Source of the DNA: CAYNRE01 sp964399535
GTDB lineage: Bacteria; Planctomycetota; Planctomycetia; Pirellulales; CAYNRE01
Reading direction: 5' to 3'
DNA length: 64,000 bases
Assembly (NCBI GenBank): GCA_964399535.1
Contig: CAYNRE010000023.1
Location: 1-64,000 of the forward strand
In this document: piece after piece, positions 43,738 to 52,682 of the stretch
Layout: every line of letters begins with the position of its first letter
Numbering within the stretch: position 1 is the first letter of the stretch
Made by a program: the position numbers and the translations under genes
The notes under the pieces: model-generated
Told to the model about the DNA's origin: nothing
The model's database searches: none
The model's input: the letters and a program-made list of their open reading frames with translations, nothing else

Positions 43738-44556
43738 CTATTCCTCCCAACCGATGAGACACATATCACCAAGAATTAGTGCCGGGTCAGCGACAACGAC
43801 GGTGGCGACCGCCGCCGTGCCCAGCGACGATACGGCCGTAGCGGCGGCGGTGCCCAGGAGCGCACCGGCCCCGACGATCGCGGCTCCGATACCGGCTAAA
43901 GCGGCAGACTGACCGGCAATCTTGCCGACTCTTGCGACACGTTTGGCAAGCGGCGTCCACTGCTGTTGCACTGATTCCGCGCCCACGTCCCGCACGATCT
44001 CGGTGCCAACCACCACGCGAAGCACTCGACGGAGGTCGGGGTCCAAATCGGCCGACAGCGCCTGGGCCTTGGCGGACAGACGCACGTCCGGATCGTCGAG
44101 TCGGCGAATGTTGGCCCGGGTAATGGTGTGCTTGTGCGGCGTGGTCCGCACCGTGTGGCGAAGGAGCCCGCGGTGCTGCTCCACGTCGCGGTAGGCAAAA
44201 GAACCGGATTCGCAATCCTCGTTCCAACGGACCGGCTTGAAGCCCTGTCGCAATAATTCCTCACGGAGTGCGTGGGCCGCCGCTGCGACGGTCTGATCGA
44301 CGAGGCGCTGCGCCTCGCGGGGCGACAGGCGGATCAATCGTTGGCCGATCACTGGCGGAGAGGCGATCGCGAGACGAACCGCCAAATGCTTGTGAAGCGC
44401 GTTCGCCAAATTGTTGCCCAGGTAGAGGAAGCGATCATTGAACCGGGCGTACGCCTCCGCGATTCGCTCGATCGAGTCGAAGGTCGGTGACTTGTAACCG
44501 GTCGCGACACGAGTCGCCTTGTCGAAATCAATGGGACGCTTCTTAAGGGCGTTCAT
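43738..44556 (-). CDS. Unknown protein with a glycine-rich membrane C-terminus
   Basis: The ATG at 44556 follows AAAGGA and gives 272 residues. The first two-thirds is soluble and rich in helices (ERIAEAYARFNDRFLYLGNN, EAQRLVDQTVAAAAHALREE). The end is a hydrophobic glycine-rich stretch (GIGAAIVGAGALLGTAAATA) followed by VVADPALILGDMCLI, which may insert in the membrane. It is translationally adjacent to the next gene. The family is unknown. Confidence 0.6.
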   Translation of the reverse strand: MNALKKRPIDFDKATRVATGYKSPTFDSIERIAEAYARFNDRFLYLGNNLANALHKHLAVRLAIASPPVIGQRLIRLSPREAQRLVDQTVAAAAHALREELLRQGFKPVRWNEDCESGSFAYRDVEQHRGLLRHTVRTTPHKHTITRANIRRLDDPDVRLSAKAQALSADLDPDLRRVLRVVVGTEIVRDVGAESVQQQWTPLAKRVARVGKIAGQSAALAGIGAAIVGAGALLGTAAATAVSSLGTAAVATVVVADPALILGDMCLIGWEE

Positions 44557-44599
44557 TCTCACGGTCCTTTCAAAATAGAAAACTCCGCAATCATGCCGA

Positions 44600-45208
44600 C
44601 TACAACGTCGGGTAGACGACTTTGCCGATAATCGACGTGACGGGGATCGGCCCGAAATCCCGTGAGTCACGCGAATTGGGGCGGTTGTCGCCGAGGACGA
44701 AAACCTGGCCGCTGGGGACGCGAGTGGTCGAGGGGACGTGCGGCGGATGGCCGGGAACGAATGTACGCTCCCGGGCGAGGGCGCCGAGATATGGTTCTTC
44801 GAGGACCGTCCCTTCACCGTCACTAATCACCGCCACTTTCCCGTAGTAGATCACCACAAGATCGCCAGGCAGGCCAATCACGCGCTTGACGTAGTTAGCG
44901 TCCTCGTCGGGTGCGCGGAAGACGATGACATCGAAGCGCTGTGGGGTTGCTTGGCGATAGACCTCCGGACAGATGCAGATGTCGACTTGTCCAGTAAGGC
45001 CAGGTTCCATCGAGGGGGTGCCTGAGGTGCGAGACCAATAGGTTTGAACGGCGGGTGGCGCTGTTGAAGTGGCCGGCGGTGGCGATGGCGCTGGGAGAGC
45101 GAGCGTGAATGCAACGCCGAAAGTACCCAGAAACAGAATCGAGCCCGCCAGCATGAGCGGCACAGACAACGATGCTGCTGCCCAAGAGGAACTCGACGGT
45201 CTGATCAT
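44600..45208 (-). CDS. Signal peptidase I (S26 family), TraF-like
   Basis: The 202-residue protein has one N-terminal membrane anchor (SVPLMLAGSILFLGTFGVAF). Catalytic Ser lies in SGTPSMEPGL and catalytic Lys in YVKRVIGLPGDL, with the conserved box VFVLGDNRPNSRDSRDFG near the end. It cleaves signal peptides outside the membrane. A dedicated copy inside the element, like TraF of IncP plasmids, would mature element-encoded exported proteins such as pilins or surface proteins. It is the second gene of the operon and has its own promoter candidate. Confidence 0.9.
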   Translation of the reverse strand: MIRPSSSSWAAASLSVPLMLAGSILFLGTFGVAFTLALPAPSPPPATSTAPPAVQTYWSRTSGTPSMEPGLTGQVDICICPEVYRQATPQRFDVIVFRAPDEDANYVKRVIGLPGDLVVIYYGKVAVISDGEGTVLEEPYLGALARERTFVPGHPPHVPSTTRVPSGQVFVLGDNRPNSRDSRDFGPIPVTSIIGKVVYPTL

Positions 45209-45228
45209 GGCAAACCTCCAAGCGTGCG

Positions 45229-45239
45229 TCCCGTACGTT
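45229..45239 (-). promoter_or_regulatory. Shared motif upstream of the signal peptidase gene
   Basis: Read on the minus strand this is AACGTACGGGA. The same 11 bases occur at 45785-45795 before the first gene of the operon, and the first 8 occur before the small ORF at 56494. It is followed on the minus strand by GGAGG and the start codon. Confidence 0.5.
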
Positions 45240-45280
45240 TAATCGTGCTACATATAAACGTATGGACGGCCGAAAAAAAA

Positions 45281-45775
45281 TCAATCCTTTTTTTTCGGAC
45301 CCCGTTTCTTTTTCGCAACCATAGGCTGGAGAACGAGTTTCGGCACGAGTCGCCCCTCGCGGTGGCTGGACCTACGCCCGTTTAACTCGTGATCAAATTG
45401 AAAAACACCCTCTGGGTGTTTCGGAGATTCCACAGCACGAATGAGGCTTGGAACGCCGCAACCCTCTCGTGGGCAAAGGATTCGGTGACGGATACGCGTT
45501 GTGATGTCTTGGATTTTGCTCGCCACTTCCTTCTTTCGTTCCAGCGTTTGAAGGTCCTCGCCATTGAGGCGGTCAAGCTCATTTTGCAGAAGCTTAGCCA
45601 TGAACTGGTCATTTGCTTCCAGGGCCTGCTCGATTCTCCTAACATTACGCACAGCAAGATGATACGGCAATTCCTCCCGAGGGAAACGGGCGCGGAACTT
45701 TGCATCTTTCTCGCCGATTAGCTGCTCCAACAGCGGCGAGAATGTCCGATCGTAAAACGTGTCGTCTTTAGGCAT
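45281..45775 (-). CDS. Basic protein, possibly nucleic-acid binding
   Basis: The ATG at 45775 follows GGGAGGG and gives 164 residues. A helical, likely coiled-coil centre (RRIEQALEANDQFMAKLLQNE) precedes CPREGCGVPSL and a very basic end (VAKKKRGPKKKD). The two Cys/His-containing loops could bind metal. It begins the co-oriented operon that runs to the integrase. I recognise no family. Confidence 0.65.
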   Translation of the reverse strand: MPKDDTFYDRTFSPLLEQLIGEKDAKFRARFPREELPYHLAVRNVRRIEQALEANDQFMAKLLQNELDRLNGEDLQTLERKKEVASKIQDITTRIRHRILCPREGCGVPSLIRAVESPKHPEGVFQFDHELNGRRSSHREGRLVPKLVLQPMVAKKKRGPKKKD

Positions 45776-45784
45776 GTCGAGCCC

Positions 45785-45795
45785 TCCCGTACGTT
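45785..45795 (-). promoter_or_regulatory. Shared motif with a -10 box at the head of the element operon
   Basis: On the minus strand TACAAT (45798-45803) is followed by AACGTACGGGA, which overlaps the Shine-Dalgarno of the first operon gene. The motif is identical to that at 45229-45239, which suggests a common regulator or a shared 5' UTR element. Confidence 0.5.
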
Positions 45796-45948
45796 GTATT
45801 GTACCATCTAAAAAGCGCCCAACATCCGGGGTGAGGGGCTACCTTTCGGTTTGACGGAAGGAAAGCGTAACCATCCGAGGAATGCAGTCCCCGACCGTCC
45901 TGTCATACGGGTCGTCTTGACGAAGCCCGCAGATATGTCGCAGCGTGC

Positions 45949-47022
45949 TTGTTCGTTGAACGATGTTCGTGGCACCATGACCGTATCCCAAAATGTCCTT
46001 TTCGGGACACCGTTTGGCCCGCTCGCATCCCACCCCCCAGCTTGTCGCATCACGACATCTTCAACGCCGGCCGTCAACTGGCTCCCTCTCCTTCGAGCCG
46101 TATCCCTCCCCTCTGGGTTGACGCGCGGCGTGGAACCTGGTCTCGCTATGTCGAGTTCTTCACTGCCCGAATTCGCAATCGGGGTACCCGTGAGATTTAC
46201 CATCGGGCGGCCTTGCGCTTCGGCCGCTGGTGCGAGCAGCACGGGATCGTGCACCTGGAGCAGGTCAGCCCCGTCGTCATTGCCACCTATATTGAGGAGG
46301 CAACGAAGTCGTTCGCTCCGCCGACTACCAAGCAGCATCTGTCGGCGCTCAAGATGCTGTTCGATCACCTGACGACGGGCCACGTGGTACCGTTCAATCC
46401 AGCCGCCGCGGTGCGCGGCCCCAAACATGTGGTGAAGAAAGGCAAGACGCCGGTGCTGACGGCCGAAGAGGCGAGACAACTTCTGGATGCGATCGATACC
46501 ACGCGTCTGATCGGACTTCGCGACCGGGCTTTGATCGGCGTGATGGTCTACAGCTTTGCCCGCGTCGGCGCGGTCGTCGCGATGAATGTTGAAGACTACT
46601 TTCAGCAAGGCAAGCGATTCTGGTTTCGCCTCCACGAAAAAGGTGGAAAGTATCACGAAGTGCCGGCCCATCACACGGCCGAGCAGTACGTGGATGAATA
46701 CCTCTCGACCTCGGGCATCGCAAGCGAACCGACCAGCCCGCTGTTTCGCACCGGGGACCGTCGCCGGGGTCTCACCCAGCGGCGAATGCAGCGGCGGGAA
46801 GTGCTGGCCATGGTGAAACGACGCGCCGTGGCCGCGGGGCTACCGGCGTCGACTTGCTGCCATACATTCCGTGCCACAGGCATTACGACCTACTTGCGCA
46901 ATGGCGGCACGATTGAGAAGGCGGCCGCCATCGCGGCCCACGAATCGACGCGGACGACCCAGCTCTACAATCGCACGGCCGACGAACTGACGCTGGACGA
47001 GATTGAACGCATCTTGATCTGA
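45949..47022 (+). CDS. Second tyrosine recombinase (XerC/D-like)
   Basis: The catalytic domain is complete: FARVGAVVAMNVED (Arg I), HTFRATGITTYL (HxxR), AAHESTRTTQLYNR (His/Trp-box and Tyr). The N-terminal core domain FFTARIRNRGTREIYHRA is typical of Xer-like integrases. The only upstream start in frame is a TTG at 45949 with no ribosome binding site, and the ~40 residues before the core domain do not look conserved. The true start may therefore be lost, or lie within the first 130 bases as a non-ATG codon. It faces the opposite direction to its neighbours. Confidence 0.75.
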   Translation: MFVERCSWHHDRIPKCPFRDTVWPARIPPPSLSHHDIFNAGRQLAPSPSSRIPPLWVDARRGTWSRYVEFFTARIRNRGTREIYHRAALRFGRWCEQHGIVHLEQVSPVVIATYIEEATKSFAPPTTKQHLSALKMLFDHLTTGHVVPFNPAAAVRGPKHVVKKGKTPVLTAEEARQLLDAIDTTRLIGLRDRALIGVMVYSFARVGAVVAMNVEDYFQQGKRFWFRLHEKGGKYHEVPAHHTAEQYVDEYLSTSGIASEPTSPLFRTGDRRRGLTQRRMQRREVLAMVKRRAVAAGLPASTCCHTFRATGITTYLRNGGTIEKAAAIAAHESTRTTQLYNRTADELTLDEIERILI

Positions 47023-47064
47023 CGCGGTGAGTGTGAGCACTGCCCAGATATTTGGTGACGGCGG

Positions 47065-50000
47065 CTAGTGGACCGCAATCGTGAGCGTCAGCGGTCGGCC
47101 AGCCGCGGTAAGCAGTTGCAGTGTATGAACGCCAACTTGTGCGGGCGTTGGTCGCCAGCGGAGGCCGAACACGTCACCGGTCCGAGTCCCCAGGTCGTAC
47201 GCAGTGCGGACGAACTCCATTCCGTCCTGATAGTTGCCCACGATTTGAAGCGGCTCAGAAGCGGCGCGTCCGTTGGCCGTTGGCGTGGTCGTAGGGTCGA
47301 TCGCCTGAAACAGGACAACTCGCTCGCCACCGACGGGCCAGACGAGCGGAGTGTCGCTGGCCGCCGTGTGGCGAACCGTGGTCAGCGGTCGGTCGTCGAT
47401 GATTCGCCGGGCCGTTTCTGCCGGGATGGTAAGCAGGCTGTCTGGATTGTCTTCAACGAGCCAGTAACCCCAAGTGGAAACAGGCTGAGGTTCCCGGTGG
47501 ATGCGAGCGCCCGTCATGGTGAACACATGCCCCGGAGCCAACTGAATGCGGGCGGGCGCGAGACTGAGAATTACTCCTGTGCCGCCCAGCTTCAGGCTGT
47601 TGGGCGTGAATCGCCAGATTCGCTTGCCACCCGCATCGACGCCAGAGAGCACATAGTCATCGTCCCACTGCACGTGTGAAAGCGTGAGAACACGGCGGTC
47701 TTGAAAACCGAACACGCGGCTTGCCTCGTCGAGCGTTCTTTGGACGGCCGCGTTGCCGGCGGCATAGGCGTCGGGGGCCACGTCGTCCAGCTGGCTCCAA
47801 ATCCAGTTCTGTAGCACGTTACCTTTTTCCAGTCCCATAAGAATATGCAGTAGGCCTTCCTCGTAGTAGTGATACGGCTCCGCACGCTGCACATCGGCAT
47901 CGTCGTTCTCATCTCCCGGATCAACACCCGCCTTGGCCTCGTCGACGAACTTGTGCTGTACCCAAGGTCGAACGGGTACCGTTGAGGTGGCCAGCATCGA
48001 TCGCAGCTGCTTCAGATCGCTGACGAAGGCGTTCCACGATCGCCAGGCGCTGAGCCAGATGGTGTCTTCATTGGGGGTGTTCTTGAACTCGTGAACGTCA
48101 AGTGCGGGAAGATTGGCGCAGGCCGGATTGGCCGGTGAGGCTTGGGGCTTGCCGACCACGGTGTAGCGATTGGGCAGTTCGGCGATTGTGTAGACACACT
48201 CATAGGGACTGATGTCGATGGTCTGGCCGGCACGGTCGATGACCTGGGAGTTCGGCGTCACGGGCCGAAGCACCAGGTCATCGCCGAGATAGAGATTCGA
48301 CCAGGGGCGATAGAAGGTCATGACGAGGCGGCCCAGTCCATCGGTGTAGGCGCGCTCAAGGTCGTACGTGGGATGCGGAGATGCCAACTGGCCTGTCGCC
48401 AGTTCGTCGGTGGCCACTTTCACGGTGCAGGAGCGATTGGGTAACGTGACCCGAGGCAGGTTCCCGTCAAAGGCGAACGTCAGTGCGTTGGCCTCGCGAT
48501 CGATGCTGGTGACAAGATACTCACCCTGCCCAAGATAGGGCTTGGCGCCGGCACCGATGATCGACACAGCGGCAACCGGTGCGCCCGAAGCATTGGGCAG
48601 CGCACTGGGGTCGCAGCCCGGCGGATTGATTGCACCCGCAAAATAGAGATTCACACGATCGCCCACCGCGAGCTGGTCGGCGCGAAGCGAATCGACCGCG
48701 TGCGGGTGCAGGCTGACGCGCATCACGCCATCGATCACTTCGGCGGTCGCAATACGCCCCACACGGACCAGCTTCTTAGTCTGACCGGGCAGCAACTGGT
48801 CACGGATGTAACCATAGAGATTGACGCTTTGCAGCGTGCCGACCAGGCTGCCGACCGTGTGACAACTGTCGGTGTAGCGAGTGCAAGTTCCGTAGGGCAA
48901 CGTCACGCTGTGGTGAAAGTTGCCGTAGTTGTTGAAGCTGGCCTCGGGAAAGTGCCAGCGGAGCGGTTCAAAAACGGCCCAATTGATGGCCTCCGCGCGG
49001 CGGCGTTCATTGACGGCGTTCCAGACGATACCGCGATAATCCTGGCCCGCGTACCAGTCTTCGATGTTGGTGAGGTCGAGGATTCCCGCAACACGAAGCT
49101 CTGCGGCGAGCGCGGGCCAACGGGGATCAGAGAGGAGTGTACCGCTGAAGGTCCGTCCAGTCGGGGGCGCGGGGAAATGCGGATTGCGGACGCCCAGTTC
49201 GTTGGCCGCCATGCCCTTGTTTTCGATATCGATATAGAGGTCGTCGAGTTGACCGCCAATGCTGCGGTAGAGTGCGAAGAATCGTCCTGCCCGGTCGCGG
49301 ACAATCCGTTGCCACTGGTCCATCCACGGGAGCCAGAACTCGGTCGGTTGTCCGGCCGCTGGATGGCCCGGAGGATAGACAGCATCCAGGATGCCCTCGT
49401 CAAAATCTTGAACCACATGAAAAACAACCCGAGCAGACCGATGGCCGGGCGGCATGCGATCCGTTTCGCGCTTTAGTTTTTGGGCTACCGCCAGCAGGGT
49501 CCCGGTGCCAAAATCCCCAGTGGGGGGCACGAAGATCATGGCTTCACAAATCTGGCTGCCGCTCTCGCCAGCATCTCCGTTGATTCCTGGCGGAAGTGGA
49601 CAAGCGCCGGTCGTCGAATTGCGGGGCGTAGCGGCCCAGTTGTAGGTGTAGAACCGCGCGCGTGGATCGGCGGCCGATGTTTTCGGAAGCGACTCCACGA
49701 TCCGCAGCACCGTATCGAGGGGCAGCCGATCGAGGAACGCGCCCCGGTCAGCTTCATACGCGGCGCGTAAGGCATCCTTGGCCGCGATGGCGGCCATCGC
49801 CTGCGGGCCACCTTCCGGGTGCGTGAGGATCGAGCCGCCCGAGGCGGTGGCTAGCGCGGTCAGTAGTCCGTCGGGGCGCAAGTGGCTGACGTCGAAATGT
49901 CGGCGGGCCGCATCGGCTACTAGCTCGCTACGGGTTTGGTAACTGGTGATGCGGCCATCGGCCAGCAGGAGGTCGATCAGTTCGCCAGCGGTGAGGCCCG

Positions 50001-50391
50001 TGAACACCTGGTCGAACGGCAATTGATTCAAAAGTCCGGCCAGCGAGTCCGTGGCCAGATAGCCCTCTTGAAGGAGCCGCTGGAGCGCTTGCCTGGGAGA
50101 AACGGCCACATCGGAGGTGACCGACGCGGTCAGGGCGATGGCGCCGCGCTGGTACCAGGCACCGATCGGAAGTTTCCAAAGATTGGGCACCCAATGGAAC
50201 GAGAGCAGGCGACCGGCCGGGAGTGCGTGTTCCACCGTCGCTGTCGAACAGCCCACCAGTAGCGAGGAGAGTGCCAGGCAGCCGATCGCATAGCGCACTG
50301 TGGCGGCACAGGGGCGGCGAGAGCGAACAGGTGTCGAGTGGGGTGTCGGGCTGATGGCGGGCGAAGGGGGGCGAAGACGACGACGGAACAT
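47065..50391 (-). CDS. Giant lipoprotein of unknown function, TIM-barrel-like
   Basis: The 1,108-residue protein has a lipobox (LALSSLLVGC) after a basic leader, so it is a lipid-anchored surface or periplasmic protein. Alternating strands and helices with acidic clusters (ARVVFHVVQDFDEGILDA, LDDLYIDIENKGMAANE, EPLRWHFPEASFNNYGNFHH) are reminiscent of a glycoside-hydrolase barrel. The C-terminal part is beta-rich and ends in RPLTLTIAVH. I do not recognise the family. It lies 51 bp downstream of the SLH-domain gene on the same strand and may be co-transcribed. Confidence 0.75.
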   Translation of the reverse strand: MFRRRLRPPSPAISPTPHSTPVRSRRPCAATVRYAIGCLALSSLLVGCSTATVEHALPAGRLLSFHWVPNLWKLPIGAWYQRGAIALTASVTSDVAVSPRQALQRLLQEGYLATDSLAGLLNQLPFDQVFTGLTAGELIDLLLADGRITSYQTRSELVADAARRHFDVSHLRPDGLLTALATASGGSILTHPEGGPQAMAAIAAKDALRAAYEADRGAFLDRLPLDTVLRIVESLPKTSAADPRARFYTYNWAATPRNSTTGACPLPPGINGDAGESGSQICEAMIFVPPTGDFGTGTLLAVAQKLKRETDRMPPGHRSARVVFHVVQDFDEGILDAVYPPGHPAAGQPTEFWLPWMDQWQRIVRDRAGRFFALYRSIGGQLDDLYIDIENKGMAANELGVRNPHFPAPPTGRTFSGTLLSDPRWPALAAELRVAGILDLTNIEDWYAGQDYRGIVWNAVNERRRAEAINWAVFEPLRWHFPEASFNNYGNFHHSVTLPYGTCTRYTDSCHTVGSLVGTLQSVNLYGYIRDQLLPGQTKKLVRVGRIATAEVIDGVMRVSLHPHAVDSLRADQLAVGDRVNLYFAGAINPPGCDPSALPNASGAPVAAVSIIGAGAKPYLGQGEYLVTSIDREANALTFAFDGNLPRVTLPNRSCTVKVATDELATGQLASPHPTYDLERAYTDGLGRLVMTFYRPWSNLYLGDDLVLRPVTPNSQVIDRAGQTIDISPYECVYTIAELPNRYTVVGKPQASPANPACANLPALDVHEFKNTPNEDTIWLSAWRSWNAFVSDLKQLRSMLATSTVPVRPWVQHKFVDEAKAGVDPGDENDDADVQRAEPYHYYEEGLLHILMGLEKGNVLQNWIWSQLDDVAPDAYAAGNAAVQRTLDEASRVFGFQDRRVLTLSHVQWDDDYVLSGVDAGGKRIWRFTPNSLKLGGTGVILSLAPARIQLAPGHVFTMTGARIHREPQPVSTWGYWLVEDNPDSLLTIPAETARRIIDDRPLTTVRHTAASDTPLVWPVGGERVVLFQAIDPTTTPTANGRAASEPLQIVGNYQDGMEFVRTAYDLGTRTGDVFGLRWRPTPAQVGVHTLQLLTAAGRPLTLTIAVH

Positions 50392-50442
50392 TTCTGGGCC
50401 AGTGTATCAGAGTGCCGGCAGCCACTTGGCACGTCGGTCGGC

Positions 50443-52584
50443 CTAGTGAGGCGCAGATTCTCCGGGCTCGTTGAGTGTCGGATAGAGGGTCATGGCTCGA
50501 TCGATGATCTTGGCCGCCTCGGCGCGGGCGATCGGGTCGGCCGGTCGAAAGGTCGTGCGGTGATCGTCTCCATGCACCAGCCCCTCGCGGGCGGCCTGTT
50601 CGATGGCGGCCGCAAAGGGAACCTCGGACGGCAAGTCGGTGAAGTGCTGTCCGGTCGCATCGGGCAGCGGCCGACGAAAGACTTCCATCACGGTTTGAAC
50701 CACCCGGCCTCGCGAGCAGGGCTGATCGACCTGCACTTCGCTTGAGAATGTGCTGATCGAGAGCCGCTCGATGCGGGCCACATAGCCGGCCGACCAATGG
50801 TCGCGAGCACTCGGATTGGCGGGTGAAACTTTGTGAGGCGAGAGTCCGCGAGCGAGTACGACCATCTTGGCGATCTGGGCACACGTCACTGGCTCGGCCG
50901 GACCAAAGCGGCCCGTCGGTTGTCCATTCTCGTCCTGGTAGCCCGAGACGATTCCGGCCAGCGTCAAAGAGCGAACGTACGGATCGAACCAACTATCGAC
51001 CGGCACGTCGTCGTAGAGCCGAGCGAGAGGCACGGTTCGGCCGGTTGCGTGAGTCGGGGAAAGTGAACTGATTCGCCGCTGGCGTGTTTCACCTCGCACG
51101 TTGCTGCCACCGACCGCGCGCACCGCGCCGGCGTTGGTGGCCTCTATCCGAGCCGTTACAGTTCGCTCCAGTCCGTCTTGCGCATCGCGATAGAGGACGG
51201 TCAGAGTGGTAGAGCTACCGTCGAATTGAAGGGAGCCATTCAATGCCTGCGGCACTCCAATTCCGATGGCGACGGCCCCGCGAAAGATGCCCGAGGCGGA
51301 AGTCGTTTCTTCCAAGAGGACCGTTTCGGTGTCGCCGTTTGCCAGCGTCACCGTCACCGCCACCACGTCAATGCCAGTCCCCTCGATGTTCTCATCGCTG
51401 TCCGTGAGCGCAAGATGCACCTGGCCGGCGGCGCCGGTGATGGACACGGTCGTGGTGGGCGTCCCATCGCGACTGGTCACGTCGAGCGCGGTCGCCGCAT
51501 GCACTAGGGCGCCCGTCCCCTCGATCAGCGTACCCAAGTTGGAAACGGTGGCGCCGGTAGCGGCCAGCGTAAAGCCGTTCAGGACGATGGTCGCGCCGGT
51601 GGCATTCTCGAAAGTGCCTGTGATTCTTGTGTTTCCGCGAAGCACGATCGTCGGCGTGCCCTCGTCGAGCGTCGTGCGCAGGGTCGGCACTGTGGCGCCT
51701 GCCAGGTCGAGCGTGTAAGTTCCGTTGCCCGAGAGGAGCAACACAGTACTGCCCGAGAGGACGAGCGACGTAGAGGTTCCGAGCAGTACGTCGCCGACGA
51801 CGAAGACTGGCGCATCGGTGAGCAGTTGAGCCAGGTCTCCGCTGGCGATGGTGAGCGGGCCATCGATGGCGGCTTGGGCGTTATGGGCATCGAAGTCAAA
51901 CACACCGCGCTCGATGGTCACCGCTGAGAAGAAGCAGATGACATCGCCGAAGTCGTCGCAGTTGGCGACGACTCGGTTATCGCCCGCCGGTCCGGTGTTA
52001 CGAACCACCAACTCGCCGAGCTGGATATTCGTGTAGGTGCCGATCGTCAGCGATTGTGTAGCACCGCCATTGAGGATCAGAGTGCCGGTCGCGGCCAAGA
52101 AGAGCGTCCCCAGTGGGCCCTCCAAGGCGAGCGAACCCGAGAGAGCCAGATGGCTAATCTGTTTGATGGTGCCGCCCGTATGCGTTACCGAACCGGCGAT
52201 TCGTAGATCTCGGCCCATCATATCGAGCACGGTTCCCGAAAACCCGACCCGAAGGCCCTGGGAACCAAGGCGGAGCGTTCCGGTTCCGGCCAGGAGCGAG
52301 CCGGTGTGCATCAGCAGGCCGGCCACATGTACCGGGCTCCGTAGTCGGGCAATGCTGCTTTCGCAACTGAAGATCGCCAGGTCCGCACTTTCCGGCACAC
52401 TGGCGCCGCCGGTACCGCAGCGCGAGGTGGACCAGTTGGCGGCCGACTCCCAGCGATCGCTGCCGTTGGCCGCACCGACCCAGTACCGATCGGCCGCCTC
52501 GGCCGAAGTGGGAACGAGCATGGCGCCGGCTACACAGGCCAGACCGACGAGGAAGGAGCAAAAGCAATGATTACTCAGGCGCAA
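50443..52584 (-). CDS. S-layer-homology (SLH) domain surface protein
   Basis: The 713-residue protein has a signal peptide (FLVGLACVAGAMLVPTSAEA), a long beta-solenoid-like region rich in G/T/S/N (GTLFLAATGTLILNGGATQS) and three C-terminal SLH motifs (YDDVPVDSWFDPYVRSLTLA ... ARDHWSAGYVARIERL ... FRPADPIARAEAAKIIDRAM). SLH domains anchor proteins to secondary cell-wall polymers and are rare in planctomycetes. The start is a TTG without a clear Shine-Dalgarno, so the N-terminus is less certain. It is divergent from the chimeric prepilin gene (98-bp gap). Confidence 0.8.
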   Translation of the reverse strand: MRLSNHCFCSFLVGLACVAGAMLVPTSAEAADRYWVGAANGSDRWESAANWSTSRCGTGGASVPESADLAIFSCESSIARLRSPVHVAGLLMHTGSLLAGTGTLRLGSQGLRVGFSGTVLDMMGRDLRIAGSVTHTGGTIKQISHLALSGSLALEGPLGTLFLAATGTLILNGGATQSLTIGTYTNIQLGELVVRNTGPAGDNRVVANCDDFGDVICFFSAVTIERGVFDFDAHNAQAAIDGPLTIASGDLAQLLTDAPVFVVGDVLLGTSTSLVLSGSTVLLLSGNGTYTLDLAGATVPTLRTTLDEGTPTIVLRGNTRITGTFENATGATIVLNGFTLAATGATVSNLGTLIEGTGALVHAATALDVTSRDGTPTTTVSITGAAGQVHLALTDSDENIEGTGIDVVAVTVTLANGDTETVLLEETTSASGIFRGAVAIGIGVPQALNGSLQFDGSSTTLTVLYRDAQDGLERTVTARIEATNAGAVRAVGGSNVRGETRQRRISSLSPTHATGRTVPLARLYDDVPVDSWFDPYVRSLTLAGIVSGYQDENGQPTGRFGPAEPVTCAQIAKMVVLARGLSPHKVSPANPSARDHWSAGYVARIERLSISTFSSEVQVDQPCSRGRVVQTVMEVFRRPLPDATGQHFTDLPSEVPFAAAIEQAAREGLVHGDDHRTTFRPADPIARAEAAKIIDRAMTLYPTLNEPGESAPH

Positions 52585-52682
52585 GGGGGGAACGCAAGTG
52601 GTACGACGATAGCAGAGGTCGGAGGAAGTTGTCGATCGCGAAGCGCGATTGCGCGCCCGGTGCGGTTTGCTATGCTCGCGCC

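Noticed and set aside
44557..44823. N-terminal extension of the 272-residue membrane protein
   Set aside because: The ATG at 44556 has AAAGGA directly upstream. The longer frame is low-complexity and overlaps the signal peptidase gene.
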